Source: Paenibacillus sp. (GTDB taxonomy: Bacteria > Bacillota > Bacilli > Paenibacillales > Paenibacillaceae). From it: 7,673 nt of DNA. Positions 1-6,942 of the stretch are shown piece by piece (within the stretch, counting starts at the first letter, position 1; each line of letters begins with the position of its first letter). The notes beneath the pieces were generated by a model, which was given only the letters and a program-made list of their open reading frames with translations, ran no database searches and was not told the origin of the DNA. The position numbers were made by a program, and so were the translations under genes. The stretch is taken from NCBI GenBank assembly GCA_029256665.1, contig JAQSXN010000165.1:1-7673 (forward strand), given 5' to 3'.

Positions 1-961
1 GCCGTTCTGGATGGCAAGGGCGGAGAAAAGAATGTGGTTCGCCGGCGGGCTCGTTTTGTTTTTTGTCCTCATTTTCCTGCTATCGTCGCTCGTGTGGAAG
101 ATCGACGTGGAGGGCAACACGAGGATCAGCAAGGAACAAATTCTCGAAGCGGCGAAGGCGGAAGGGTTGTATACGCTGCAATGGTCGTTCCGTCTTCCGA
201 ATACGGACGTGCTGTCGAAGAAGCTGGTGACGGCGCTGCCAGGCACCACCTGGATCGGCGTGGAGAAAACGGGGACGAAGGTCCGCATCCAAGTCGTCGA
301 AATGTCGTTGCCCGAGCTTGCGTCGCTTAACAACCCCAGACATCTCGTCGCTTCGGCGGACGCGGTCGTGACCCAGATTGTCGCGGAGGCGGGCAAACCG
401 ATGGTTCGCAAAAACGCGAGGGTTCAAAAAGGACAAACGTTAATCTCCGGCATCATCGGCAACGAAACGCATTCGAAGACAGTTGTAGCCAAAGGTTCCG
501 TGCGCGGTCTCGTTTGGTACGAATACGAAGTGGAAGCGCCGATGACGCAGCAGACCAAGGTGTACACGGGCGAGAAAAAAACGAAATGGCACGCGGTTAT
601 CGGCTCTAGGGCGCTTCAGCTCAGCGGTTTCGGCGACAATCCTTTCGAGCAGTCGGAGACGGTGACACGGGAGGAACGGATCTCCTGGCGTGATTGGACG
701 CTCCCGTTCGGCAGGATGAAAGAGACGATATTGGAGTCGGAGATGCAGGAACGGAGTCTGACGGAGGAAGAGGCCGTTGAGGTCGGGTTGATGCAAGCCA
801 GAGCCGAAGTCATGGAGAAGGCCGGACTGGACGCGGTCGTCAGGGATGAAATTGTTTTGCATGAAAAGGCGGACAATGGTAAAGTTTATATGAAAGTTCT
901 TTTTGAAGTAGAGCAATCCATCGTAGAAGAATTGCCATTAGTCCAGATGCAGGGAGACTGA
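1..961 (+). CDS. yqfD: Sporulation protein YqfD, 5'-truncated by the window edge
   Basis: YqfD-family membrane protein of endospore formers. In B. subtilis yqfC and yqfD are sporulation genes of the mother-cell SigE programme; the molecular role is not well defined. The reading frame is open from base 2 and stops with TGA at 959-961. The ATG at 11-13 has no Shine-Dalgarno site, and the codons before it (Pro-Phe-Trp) read like family sequence. I therefore take the true start to lie upstream; roughly 80 residues are missing compared with the usual length near 400. Counting from that ATG, a single hydrophobic segment spans about residues 9-29. It is followed by a segment containing VEGNTRIS and ILEAA, which resembles the FtsQ/POTRA pattern (inference). 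Later residues include the family-like segment KGQTLISGIIGNE and a Gly/Val-rich stretch with VRGLVWYEYEVEAP. The expected topology is one membrane anchor with a large domain outside the cytoplasm. phoH begins 3 nt after the stop, so the two are probably co-transcribed. Confidence 0.93.
   Translation, partial: PFWMARAEKRMWFAGGLVLFFVLIFLLSSLVWKIDVEGNTRISKEQILEAAKAEGLYTLQWSFRLPNTDVLSKKLVTALPGTTWIGVEKTGTKVRIQVVEMSLPELASLNNPRHLVASADAVVTQIVAEAGKPMVRKNARVQKGQTLISGIIGNETHSKTVVAKGSVRGLVWYEYEVEAPMTQQTKVYTGEKKTKWHAVIGSRALQLSGFGDNPFEQSETVTREERISWRDWTLPFGRMKETILESEMQERSLTEEEAVEVGLMQARAEVMEKAGLDAVVRDEIVLHEKADNGKVYMKVLFEVEQSIVEELPLVQMQGD
951..956 (+). promoter_or_regulatory. Shine-Dalgarno site that fixes the phoH TTG start
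   Basis: AGGGAG lies inside the last codons of yqfD and ends 8 nt before the TTG at 965-967. A second TTG follows directly at 968, but its spacing would be 11 nt, so 965 is the better start. No ATG in this frame lies near the start of the conserved region. The overlap of the ribosome site with the upstream gene suggests translational coupling of phoH to yqfD. Confidence 0.6.
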
Positions 962-964
962 GAA

Positions 965-1939
965 TTGTTGCAAATTGAAAACAAAATCGCAAAGGTTCCG
1001 CTTGGCAACGCCGCAGAAGGACTTGCCGTATTCGGCCCGCAGGACAAATATTTGCGTCTCATCATGGATCAAGTGCAAGCTTCGATCAGCTCGCGCGAGG
1101 CGGAGATCGTCATCTCGGGTCCGGCAAAGGAAGTAGATTCGCTGGAGCAGCTTTATAACGTGCTCCTGCAGCTAGTCCGCGGAGGATACTCGCCGACCGA
1201 ACGAGACATGTCCTACGCGCTCGAGCTGGCCAGAACGATGCAGGCGGAAGAGCTGCTGGACCTGTTCAAGAAGGAGATCGCTTCCACGTTCCGCGGCAAA
1301 AAGATCATGGTCAAGACGATCGGACAGCGCCACTACGTGAAAACGATCAAGAAACGCGATATCGTATTCGGCATCGGTCCGGCGGGAACGGGCAAAACCT
1401 ACTTGGCCGTCGTGCTTGCCGTCGTCGCGCTCAAGGAAGGTTCCGTCAAGCGGATCGTGCTGACGCGTCCCGCGGTTGAAGCGGGCGAAAACCTCGGCTT
1501 CCTCCCGGGAGATTTGCAGGAGAAGGTAGATCCGTACTTGCGGCCGTTATACGACGCGCTGCATGACGTGCTCGGCCCGGACCAGACGGCAAAGGCGCTG
1601 GAACGCGGCTTGATCGAAATTGCGCCTCTAGCCTATATGCGCGGACGGACGCTCGACGATTCGTTTATTATACTCGACGAAGCCCAGAACACGACTCCGG
1701 AACAGATGAAGATGTTCCTGACGCGGCTCGGCTTCGGTTCCAAAATGGTTATTACGGGCGACGTGACCCAAATCGATTTGCCTCGCGGCAAAACGTCCGG
1801 GCTCATTGAAGCGCAGCGCATACTGAAGGGCATCGAAGAGATCGGCATGATTTTCTTCTCCGAGCAGGATGTCGTCCGCCATTCGCTTGTTCAAAAAATC
1901 ATCGTCGCTTACAACCACGACGCCGACAATAAAGCCTGA
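965..1939 (+). CDS. phoH: PhoH family P-loop ATPase (PhoH1 type)
   Basis: Cytoplasmic P-loop NTPase of 324 residues, close to the roughly 320 of the B. subtilis protein. The Walker A motif GPAGTGKT is at residues 138-145 and the Walker B segment LDEAQN at 237-242. Downstream lie GDVTQIDLP and a C-terminal RHSLVQKIIVAY, all typical of PhoH. The N-terminal ~100 residues form the small domain that precedes the ATPase core. No PIN nuclease domain is present, so this is not the PhoH2 toxin-like form. The family is related to the RecD-like ATPase/helicase group. It is named for phosphate-starvation induction in E. coli, but its function is still unclear. Its persistent linkage to ybeY suggests a part in RNA or ribosome metabolism (inference). 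Translation starts at TTG, and the gene ends with TGA before the only large gap of the window. Confidence 0.97.
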   Translation: MLQIENKIAKVPLGNAAEGLAVFGPQDKYLRLIMDQVQASISSREAEIVISGPAKEVDSLEQLYNVLLQLVRGGYSPTERDMSYALELARTMQAEELLDLFKKEIASTFRGKKIMVKTIGQRHYVKTIKKRDIVFGIGPAGTGKTYLAVVLAVVALKEGSVKRIVLTRPAVEAGENLGFLPGDLQEKVDPYLRPLYDALHDVLGPDQTAKALERGLIEIAPLAYMRGRTLDDSFIILDEAQNTTPEQMKMFLTRLGFGSKMVITGDVTQIDLPRGKTSGLIEAQRILKGIEEIGMIFFSEQDVVRHSLVQKIIVAYNHDADNKA

Positions 1940-1974
1940 GGTATTGTTTGTTAAAGTTTCGCGATTCAAATAAA

Positions 1975-2141
1975 AGTTCAAAAATTCGCTTTTCAGTACC
2001 GAGAAGGTTGGGCGAAACTAGGAGATGAGGAACGGAGCGTAGCAGCGCTACGTGAGTACCGGAAGGTCCGGTTGAGGTCAAGATTCGAAGTCGAATAGGC
2101 TCCGGAGCGAAGCTTCGTAATCAAAAGCGGATTTTTAAACT
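1975..2141. repeat. Structured non-coding element with terminal inverted repeats (possible dispersed repeat or RNA)
   Basis: The phoH-pgpH gap of 225 nt holds no credible gene but contains dense inverted symmetry. The outer arms at 1975-1993 and 2123-2141 are complementary at 17 of 19 positions. Within them, 1980-1993 pairs with 2123-2136 over 14 bp with a single G-U. Inside, CGGAGC (2033-2038) can pair with GCTCCG (2099-2104) and enclose three hairpins: CGTAGC/GCTACG (2038-2052, sharing base 2038 with the closing stem), ACCGG/CCGGT (2058-2072) and ATTCG/CGAAT (2083-2096). Two 10-bp palindromes overlap by one base at 2099-2108 and 2108-2117. A near-direct repeat, GTACCGAGAAGGT at 1996-2008 and GTACCGGAAGGT at 2056-2067, lies 60 nt apart. 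I see no transposase, no clear target-site duplication and no known riboswitch core. It could be a MITE-like repeat, a small structured RNA or a 5' leader of pgpH. The strand is not determined. Confidence 0.6.
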
Positions 2142-2147
2142 ACCTTA

Positions 2148-2157
2148 GGGGGAGGGG
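2148..2157 (+). promoter_or_regulatory. Strong ribosome binding site of pgpH
   Basis: The purine run GGGGGAGGGG contains GGAGG at 2151-2155, 9 nt before the ATG at 2165. It begins 6 nt after the right arm of the inverted-repeat element. A leader structure reaching the right arm would therefore sit next to, but not on, this site. Confidence 0.7.
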
Positions 2158-2164
2158 AGCGGGT

Positions 2165-4420
2165 ATGAGCCAGAATGGGACGGGCGTAAAGCCAAGCAGC
2201 GTCAAGCCGCCGGCAAGAACGCCGCAAGGCTGGAGACAGAGTCCGGCCGTCAAGTGGACGCTGATGGCGATGTTCGTGCTGCTCTTTTATTTCAGCTTAT
2301 CGCCGCATGTCATTCCCGAGACGTACGATATTACCGAAGGAGTCGCCAGCGAGAAGGAAATCAAGGCGCCGTTCCAGATTCGCGACGAGAAGGCGACCCG
2401 CCAAGCCGAAGAGGATGCGGCTGCCACGATCGATCCCATTTACTCCATCGTCCCGCTTAGCAACGAAACGCTGGTGGAGCAAATTTTTTACCGCATCGAA
2501 CAATTGAATCTTGACGACCAGGTGACGACGGATAACAAGGTCGCCATCTACCGTTCGGAAATACCCGATAAATACGCGGCCCATATCGATGCTTTCATCG
2601 AGGCGAACAAGGGCAGCGATTTATACAGCGATTCTTTACTCCAGGAGATGGAGACGATAGCCAAGGAGCAGCAGTACACCATCCCGCAAGAAACGTTCTA
2701 TAAGCTGCCTCAGCTTACGGCCGAGCAGCTCGCGGAGATGCGCGGAGTAGCAAAGGACATCGTTCGCAAGCTGACCGTGGAGCAGTTGCGCGAAGCGGAA
2801 ACCGCCCGTACTCAAGTAGCCGAACTTGTTAACGCAAGCACGTTATCGAATCGCACGCAAAGGGAAATCGTTCAAGAGCTGGCGAGATTCGCCATTATGC
2901 CGAACAAGTTTCTTAACACGGATGCAACGGAAGAAGCGAAGGCGCTTGCCAAACAAAACACGGCCCCTGTCGTCTTTAAGGAAGGCGACGTAATCGTCAA
3001 GCGCGGCCAGACGATTACGCCTGATTTGTACAAGCTGCTTTCGGACTCCAATCTGCTGCGAGACAAACGCTCCTACTGGCCGCAAGCGGGCCTGCTTATT
3101 TTGTCGCTTATGTTCGTCGTTGTGCTGTTCGCGTATTTGCATCAATTCGGCGGCCTCGGAGGCATCCTGCCTAAGTACAGCAATACGCAGCTGCTTATGC
3201 TGCTGTTGATCTTCCTGATCAATATGATTACGATCCAAATTATCGCGCTCATCCAGACGGATTCGGCGCCCTATGTCGGATATCTCGCGCCGGCAGCGCT
3301 AGGGGCCATGCTGATCACGTTGCTGCTCGACATGCATCTCGCGATAATCGCGTCGTTTATCTTTACGATTATGGGAAGCATCATCTTGAATCCGGCCTCC
3401 AATAGTCTGTTCGATTTTAAGTACGGATTCTTTATTATTACCATTTCGCTTGCCGCCATTTTCTCGATTCACCGGGCGAGCCAGCGCTCCGCCATTCTAA
3501 AGGCGGGCATTATGGTCAGCTTGTTCGGTTCGTTGTCGGTTATGGCCGTCTTGATGCTGACGGAACAGCTCGAGCGGATGCCGTTTATTTATTCCGTATC
3601 TTTTGCATTCGCAAGCGGACTTCTAACGGCGGTGCTCGTGATCGGCTTGATGCCGTTCTTCGAGATCACGTTCGGCATCCTTTCCGCGCTTAAGCTAGTC
3701 GAACTGTCGAATCCCAACCATCCGCTGCTGCGCAAGCTGTTGACGGAGACGCCGGGCACGTATCATCACAGCGTCATGGTCGGCAACCTGTCGGAGGCCG
3801 CAGCCGAAGCGATCGGAGCGGACGGCTTGCTCTGCCGGGTCGGATCGTATTATCATGACATCGGGAAGACGAAACGGCCCAACTATTTTATCGAGAATCA
3901 GTCTAATATCGAGAATCCGCACGACACGATCGATCCTAAGCTAAGCAAATCGATCATCATTGCGCATGCGAGGGACGGCGTGGAGATGCTTAAAGCGCAT
4001 AATATACCGAAGCCGATTCGCGACATTGCGGAGCAGCATCATGGCACGACATCGCTGAAGTTTTTCTACCACAAAGCAGCTAAGCAGGCGGAGGAGCAAG
4101 GGATCGTGCCGTCGTTTACCGAGGATGACTTCCGTTATCCCGGTCCGAAGGCGCAGTCCAAAGAAGCGGCCGTCGTCGGCATCGCGGATTGCGTCGAGGC
4201 GGCGGTGCGCAGCTTGCGCAACCCGACGGTAGAGCATGTCGAGGCGATGATCGCCAAGATCATCAAGAGCCGACTCGACGACAATCAGTACAACGAATGC
4301 GACTTGACGCTTAAGGAATTGGACAAGATCGCGCAATCGCTCAAGGAGAGCATCATCGGCATCTTCCATTCCCGGATCGAATATCCGGACGATGCCAAAA
4401 CGAAGGAGCGGATCGAGTAG
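2165..4420 (+). CDS. pgpH: PgpH/YqfF-type 7TM-HD cyclic-di-AMP phosphodiesterase
   Basis: Membrane HD-domain phosphodiesterase. Family members, as shown for Listeria PgpH, cleave c-di-AMP to pApA and so affect potassium, osmolyte and cell-wall homeostasis. The 751 residues show the full architecture. There is a basic, Pro-rich cytoplasmic tail (1-30), a first membrane helix (about 31-47), and an extracytoplasmic 7TMR-HDED region (about 50-300). A block of about seven helices (about 308-515) and a cytoplasmic HD domain (about 525-715) follow. Probable metal and active-site residues visible by motif are H535, the H564-D565 pair in YHDIGK, H601, H625-H626 in EQHHG, and D675 in GIADCVEA. The protein is about 40 residues longer than B. 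subtilis YqfF, partly through the N-terminal tail. It has its own strong ribosome site and is followed after 1 nt by ybeY. The start is the first good ATG after the site. Confidence 0.97.
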   Translation: MSQNGTGVKPSSVKPPARTPQGWRQSPAVKWTLMAMFVLLFYFSLSPHVIPETYDITEGVASEKEIKAPFQIRDEKATRQAEEDAAATIDPIYSIVPLSNETLVEQIFYRIEQLNLDDQVTTDNKVAIYRSEIPDKYAAHIDAFIEANKGSDLYSDSLLQEMETIAKEQQYTIPQETFYKLPQLTAEQLAEMRGVAKDIVRKLTVEQLREAETARTQVAELVNASTLSNRTQREIVQELARFAIMPNKFLNTDATEEAKALAKQNTAPVVFKEGDVIVKRGQTITPDLYKLLSDSNLLRDKRSYWPQAGLLILSLMFVVVLFAYLHQFGGLGGILPKYSNTQLLMLLLIFLINMITIQIIALIQTDSAPYVGYLAPAALGAMLITLLLDMHLAIIASFIFTIMGSIILNPASNSLFDFKYGFFIITISLAAIFSIHRASQRSAILKAGIMVSLFGSLSVMAVLMLTEQLERMPFIYSVSFAFASGLLTAVLVIGLMPFFEITFGILSALKLVELSNPNHPLLRKLLTETPGTYHHSVMVGNLSEAAAEAIGADGLLCRVGSYYHDIGKTKRPNYFIENQSNIENPHDTIDPKLSKSIIIAHARDGVEMLKAHNIPKPIRDIAEQHHGTTSLKFFYHKAAKQAEEQGIVPSFTEDDFRYPGPKAQSKEAAVVGIADCVEAAVRSLRNPTVEHVEAMIAKIIKSRLDDNQYNECDLTLKELDKIAQSLKESIIGIFHSRIEYPDDAKTKERIE

Positions 4421-4424
4421 GATG
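4403..4424 (+). promoter_or_regulatory. Ribosome site and start choice for ybeY
   Basis: AAGGAG at 4403-4408 lies within the end of pgpH and is 13 nt before the ATG at 4422, a rather long spacing. An in-frame ATG at 4392 would overlap pgpH and add ten basic residues not expected in the family. YbeY proteins begin close to the MTLQLDW-like strand, as here. The stop of pgpH (TAG, 4418-4420) is 1 nt before the start, so coupling to the upstream gene probably assists initiation. Confidence 0.5.
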
Positions 4425-4919
4425 ACATTGCAGTTAGACTGGAACAACGAACAGACGAAACACGAAATACCGGACGCGTGGATCGAGAAGCTATCGGAGC
4501 TGCTGCAGCTTGCCGGAGCCGCGGAAGGATTGTCGGAAGGGGAAGTTGCCTTAACGTTTACCGACGACGAGGGCATTCATGCTCTTAACCGCGACTACCG
4601 CGGGATCGATCGCCCTACGGACGTATTGTCGTTTGCGATGCAGGAAGACGGAACGGACGAGCTCGACATTATCTTCGAAGTGGAAAACGAGAACGAATTG
4701 GATCCGCTGTCCGGCATGCTCGGCGATATCATCATTTCCGTCGATCGCGCCAAGCTGCAGAGCGAGGAATACGGCCATTCGTTGGAACGCGAAATCGGAT
4801 TCTTGTTCGTTCACGGTTTCTTGCACCTGATCGGTTACGATCATCAAGACGAAGCCGCCGAAGCCGAGATGACGGCCAAGCAAGAAGCGGTATTGCGGCA
4901 AGTTGGCCTTACGAGATAA
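4422..4919 (+). CDS. ybeY: Endoribonuclease YbeY (rRNA maturation factor, YqfG)
   Basis: Single-domain zinc metalloprotein of 165 residues, the normal size. YbeY acts in the cytoplasm in 16S rRNA 3'-end maturation and in 70S quality control. In E. coli it works together with Era and ribosomal protein S11. The defining zinc motif HGxLHLxGYDH is complete, with H131, H135 and H141 as ligands. The upstream conserved segment NRDYRGIDRPTDVLSF is also present, as is GDIIIS. An acidic insert (EVENENELD region) sits before the GDIIIS strand and is typical of a variable loop. The gene starts 1 nt after pgpH, and its TAA stop is followed directly by the ATG of dgkA in the same reading frame. Position between pgpH and dgkA is the standard Bacillales arrangement. 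Confidence 0.97.
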   Translation: MTLQLDWNNEQTKHEIPDAWIEKLSELLQLAGAAEGLSEGEVALTFTDDEGIHALNRDYRGIDRPTDVLSFAMQEDGTDELDIIFEVENENELDPLSGMLGDIIISVDRAKLQSEEYGHSLEREIGFLFVHGFLHLIGYDHQDEAAEAEMTAKQEAVLRQVGLTR

Positions 4920-5279
4920 ATGATCAAGTTCGTCAGAAGCGTAGGGCTGGCATTGTCGGGTATCGCATTTGCGATTCGCACTCAGCGGCATATGCAAATC
5001 CATATAATTGCCGCTGTCATCGTTATTGCGCTTGGATCTTTTTTGTCGCTGGACACCGTTGATTGGTGTCTGCTTGCGATCGCGATCGGAATGGTCGTTA
5101 GCGCCGAATTAGTGAACACAGCCATTGAGCAGGCCGTCGATCTGGCCAGCCCCGAGCGGCATCCGTTGGCGAAGTCCGCCAAGGATGTAGCGGCGGGCGC
5201 TGTGCTGGCGGCGGCCCTTGTTGCCATTGCGATAGGCGCGTTCGTGCTTGGCCCGCCGCTTTGGCGGCTTATTGGATAA
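4920..5279 (+). CDS. dgkA: Small membrane lipid kinase DgkA/UdpK (diacylglycerol or undecaprenol kinase)
   Basis: Trimeric integral-membrane kinase family with about three helices per subunit. Gram-positive members act mainly as undecaprenol kinases, returning undecaprenol to the carrier pool for cell-wall synthesis; E. coli DgkA uses diacylglycerol. The 119 residues carry E63, N66 and E70 in the segment AELVNTAIEQAVD, and K88-D89 in HPLAKSAKDVAAGA. These match the spacing of E69, N72, E76, K94 and D95 of the E. coli enzyme. Membrane segments are near residues 29-46, 49-68 and 90-114. The N-terminal motif that usually reads ERN-x-x-IH is QRHMQIH here, so the expected acidic residue is Gln22. 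The start ATG follows the ybeY TAA with no gap and no clear Shine-Dalgarno site, so translation probably depends on ribosomes finishing ybeY. Substrate choice cannot be settled from sequence alone. Confidence 0.93.
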   Translation: MIKFVRSVGLALSGIAFAIRTQRHMQIHIIAAVIVIALGSFLSLDTVDWCLLAIAIGMVVSAELVNTAIEQAVDLASPERHPLAKSAKDVAAGAVLAAALVAIAIGAFVLGPPLWRLIG

Positions 5280-5300
5280 GAGAAACGAGAAGGTGAAAAG

Positions 5301-5747
5301 ATGAAGGAATATGAAGGTTTGGAGCCTGAATACGGCAAGCTGCTCGAGAAGGCTTACGAGGCCATGCAACGCGCCTACGTGCCTTATTCGAACTTTCGGG
5401 TAGGGGCCGCGCTGTTGGATGCCCAGGGAGTGATCCACTATGGCTGTAATGTGGAAAACGCGGCATACGGACCCACCAACTGCGCGGAACGTACCGCGTT
5501 ATTCCGCGCGATTGCCGACGGCAACAAAGCTGGCGGATTTCGTGCCATTGCGGTAATTGGAGACACGGATGGACCGATCTCTCCTTGCGGCATATGCCGG
5601 CAAGTGATGGTCGAATTATGCGGACCGGATTTGCCCGTCATTATGGGCAACTTGCGCGGCGGGTGGAGTATCGCGACGGTAGCGGAACTGCTGCCGGGGG
5701 CGTTTACGCCAGCGGCGTTAAATAAGGAGGAGCAAGAAAAAGCATGA
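5301..5747 (+). CDS. cdd: Cytidine deaminase (homotetrameric type)
   Basis: Zinc enzyme of pyrimidine salvage that converts cytidine and deoxycytidine to uridine and deoxyuridine in the cytoplasm. The 148-residue chain has the substrate-binding start [12 protein letters not shown] and the core [17 protein letters not shown]. The PCGICRQ motif is also present. Zinc ligands are C61, C96 and C99, and E63 is the catalytic proton shuttle. The three-cysteine pattern marks the small tetrameric form rather than the long E. coli form. The chain is about 12 residues longer than the B. subtilis enzyme, shared between the N-terminal lead and a charged C-terminal tail (KEEQEKA). That tail exists because the gene runs on through the era ribosome site. 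AAGGTG at 5290-5295 lies 5 nt before the ATG. The TGA overlaps the ATG of era in ATGA. Confidence 0.96.
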   Translation: MKEYEGLEPEYGKLLEKAYEAMQRAYVPYSNFRVGAALLDAQGVIHYGCNVENAAYGPTNCAERTALFRAIADGNKAGGFRAIAVIGDTDGPISPCGICRQVMVELCGPDLPVIMGNLRGGWSIATVAELLPGAFTPAALNKEEQEKA

Positions 5748-6667
5748 GTGGACAACAAGGAACGGGACGAAACGGCAACGGATTCAAATCGGGATTCGTG
5801 GCCATTATCGGCAGGCCGAACGTAGGCAAGTCGACGCTGATGAATCATCTGATCGGACAGAAAATCGCGATCATGTCGGACAAGCCGCAAACGACGCGCA
5901 ACAAAATACACGGCGTCTATACGTCGGACGATTATCAGATCGTGTTTCTGGATACGCCAGGCATCCATAAGCCGCAATCCAAGATGGGAAATTATATGAA
6001 CCAATCGGCGGAAGGCGCGCTCAAGGAAGTGGAAGCGGCGTTATTCCTTATAGACGTGTCCGAAGGATTGGGCGGCGGAGACCGGTTTATTATCGAGAAG
6101 CTCAAAATGACCAAGACGCCGGTATTCCTCGTCATGAACAAAATCGACAAAATCGAGCCGGAGGCGCTGCTGCCGATGATCGCGCAATACAACGCGCTGC
6201 ACGAGTTCGCCGAAATCGTGCCGATCTCGGCTCTGCAAGGCAGCAACATCAGCACTTTGCTTACGCAAATCAAACGTTACTTGCCTGAAGGACCGCAATA
6301 TTACCCCGCGGACCAAATTACCGACCATCCGGAGCAATTCGTATGCGCGGAGCTGGTACGCGAGAAAATTCTCCATATGACGCGGGAGGAAATTCCGCAT
6401 TCCATCGCGGTAACGATCGAAGACATGCGCGTGCAGGACAATGGCGTCGTGTACATCGGGGCCGTTATTTTCGTGGAGAGGGATTCGCAGAAGGGCATTA
6501 TCATCGGCAAACGCGGCGAGCTGCTCAAGGAAGTCGGCAAGCAGGCTCGCAAGGACATTGAAGCGCTTTTGGGCTCGCGCATATTCCTGGAGCTATGGGT
6601 CAAGGTGAAGAAGGACTGGCGCAATCAGGAACGCGTGCTGAAGGATTTGGGCTACCGCAACGACTAA
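5744..6667 (+). CDS. era: GTPase Era
   Basis: Essential GTP-binding protein that binds the 3' end of 16S rRNA and assists 30S assembly and checkpoint control. It acts in the cytoplasm or loosely at the membrane. The 307 residues hold a complete GTPase domain. G1 is GRPNVGKST (23-31) and the G2 threonines are at 50-51 in PQTTRN. G3 is DTPG (70-73), G4 is NKID (132-135) and G5 is SAL (162-164). The C-terminal type II KH RNA-binding domain shows its GxxG loop as GKRG (255-258). The conserved ending VKVKKDWR...LKDLGY is present. The N-terminus is about ten residues longer than in B. subtilis and rich in Gly, Gln and Asn. AAGGAGG at 5724-5730, inside the end of cdd, lies 13 nt before the ATG. The ATGA overlap with cdd points to coupled translation. 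The protein is fully intact. Confidence 0.98.
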   Translation: MSGQQGTGRNGNGFKSGFVAIIGRPNVGKSTLMNHLIGQKIAIMSDKPQTTRNKIHGVYTSDDYQIVFLDTPGIHKPQSKMGNYMNQSAEGALKEVEAALFLIDVSEGLGGGDRFIIEKLKMTKTPVFLVMNKIDKIEPEALLPMIAQYNALHEFAEIVPISALQGSNISTLLTQIKRYLPEGPQYYPADQITDHPEQFVCAELVREKILHMTREEIPHSIAVTIEDMRVQDNGVVYIGAVIFVERDSQKGIIIGKRGELLKEVGKQARKDIEALLGSRIFLELWVKVKKDWRNQERVLKDLGYRND

Positions 6668-6777
6668 TCCGGCAACGCTTCGCGAATGTCGTATTTTGCT
6701 AAGGATATCCGAACCTTGTTTATCGCATCCTATAACCGTCTGAAGCTGCATTTCCGAGGCGGAAAGGATGAATACGA

Positions 6778-6930
6778 ATGCGAGATTTTTCGTGGAAGTA
6801 TTTTGCATTGACCGGTGATGTTGAGTCCTTCATGCTATACAGGGAAGTAGATCAATACGGCGTAGCCGATGAATCGGCCATGTCGCATGGACAAGATGAG
6901 GAAGCTGCGAGTATAGACGTTCAAGAATAG
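6778..6930 (+). CDS. yqzL: YqzL family small protein
   Basis: A 50-codon gene between era and recO, exactly where Bacillales carry yqzL. The product begins MRDFSWKYFALTGDVESFML, which matches the family pattern of an aromatic-rich start (DFSWKYF), a TGD turn and a LYRE segment. The C-terminal half is acidic and probably flexible (DESAMSHGQDEEAAS). No function is established, and there is no signal peptide or membrane helix. AAAGGA at 6763-6768 lies 9 nt before the ATG, which supports translation. The length is close to the 47 residues of the B. subtilis protein. A gap of 110 nt separates it from era and one of 55 nt from recO, so expression could be as part of the era transcript or from a local promoter. 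Confidence 0.85.
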   Translation: MRDFSWKYFALTGDVESFMLYREVDQYGVADESAMSHGQDEEAASIDVQE

Positions 6931-6942
6931 GCGACATAGCGG

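Noticed and set aside
11..13. ATG at base 11 as the true start of yqfD
   Set aside because: It has no Shine-Dalgarno site, the frame is already open from base 2, and the product would lack roughly 80 residues usual in the family. The gene is more likely cut by the window edge.
1944..1971. Promoter after phoH (TTGTTT, 16 nt, TCAAAT)
   Set aside because: The matches to consensus are about half in each box, which is too weak to report as a promoter for pgpH.
1940..2164. Known riboswitch (for example a c-di-AMP ydaO/yuaA type) ahead of pgpH
   Set aside because: I could not match the conserved core of any riboswitch class by eye. The inverted repeats fit a repeat element or an unnamed RNA better.
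4392..4421. Upstream ATG at 4392 as the start of ybeY
   Set aside because: It overlaps the end of pgpH by 29 nt and adds a ten-residue basic stretch absent from YbeY. The ATG at 4422 starts at the conserved first strand.
3941..4576. 211-codon open frame on the minus strand across the end of pgpH and the start of ybeY
   Set aside because: It lies antisense to two clear genes, has no recognisable domain, and is a by-product of their codon bias.
5052..5070. GACACC/GGTGTC inverted repeat in dgkA
   Set aside because: A 6-bp stem with a 7-nt loop in coding DNA is within chance expectation.
5253..5267. CCGCC/GGCGG hairpin at the end of dgkA as a terminator
   Set aside because: The stem is only 5 bp, it lies within coding sequence, no T-run follows, and cdd starts 33 nt later.
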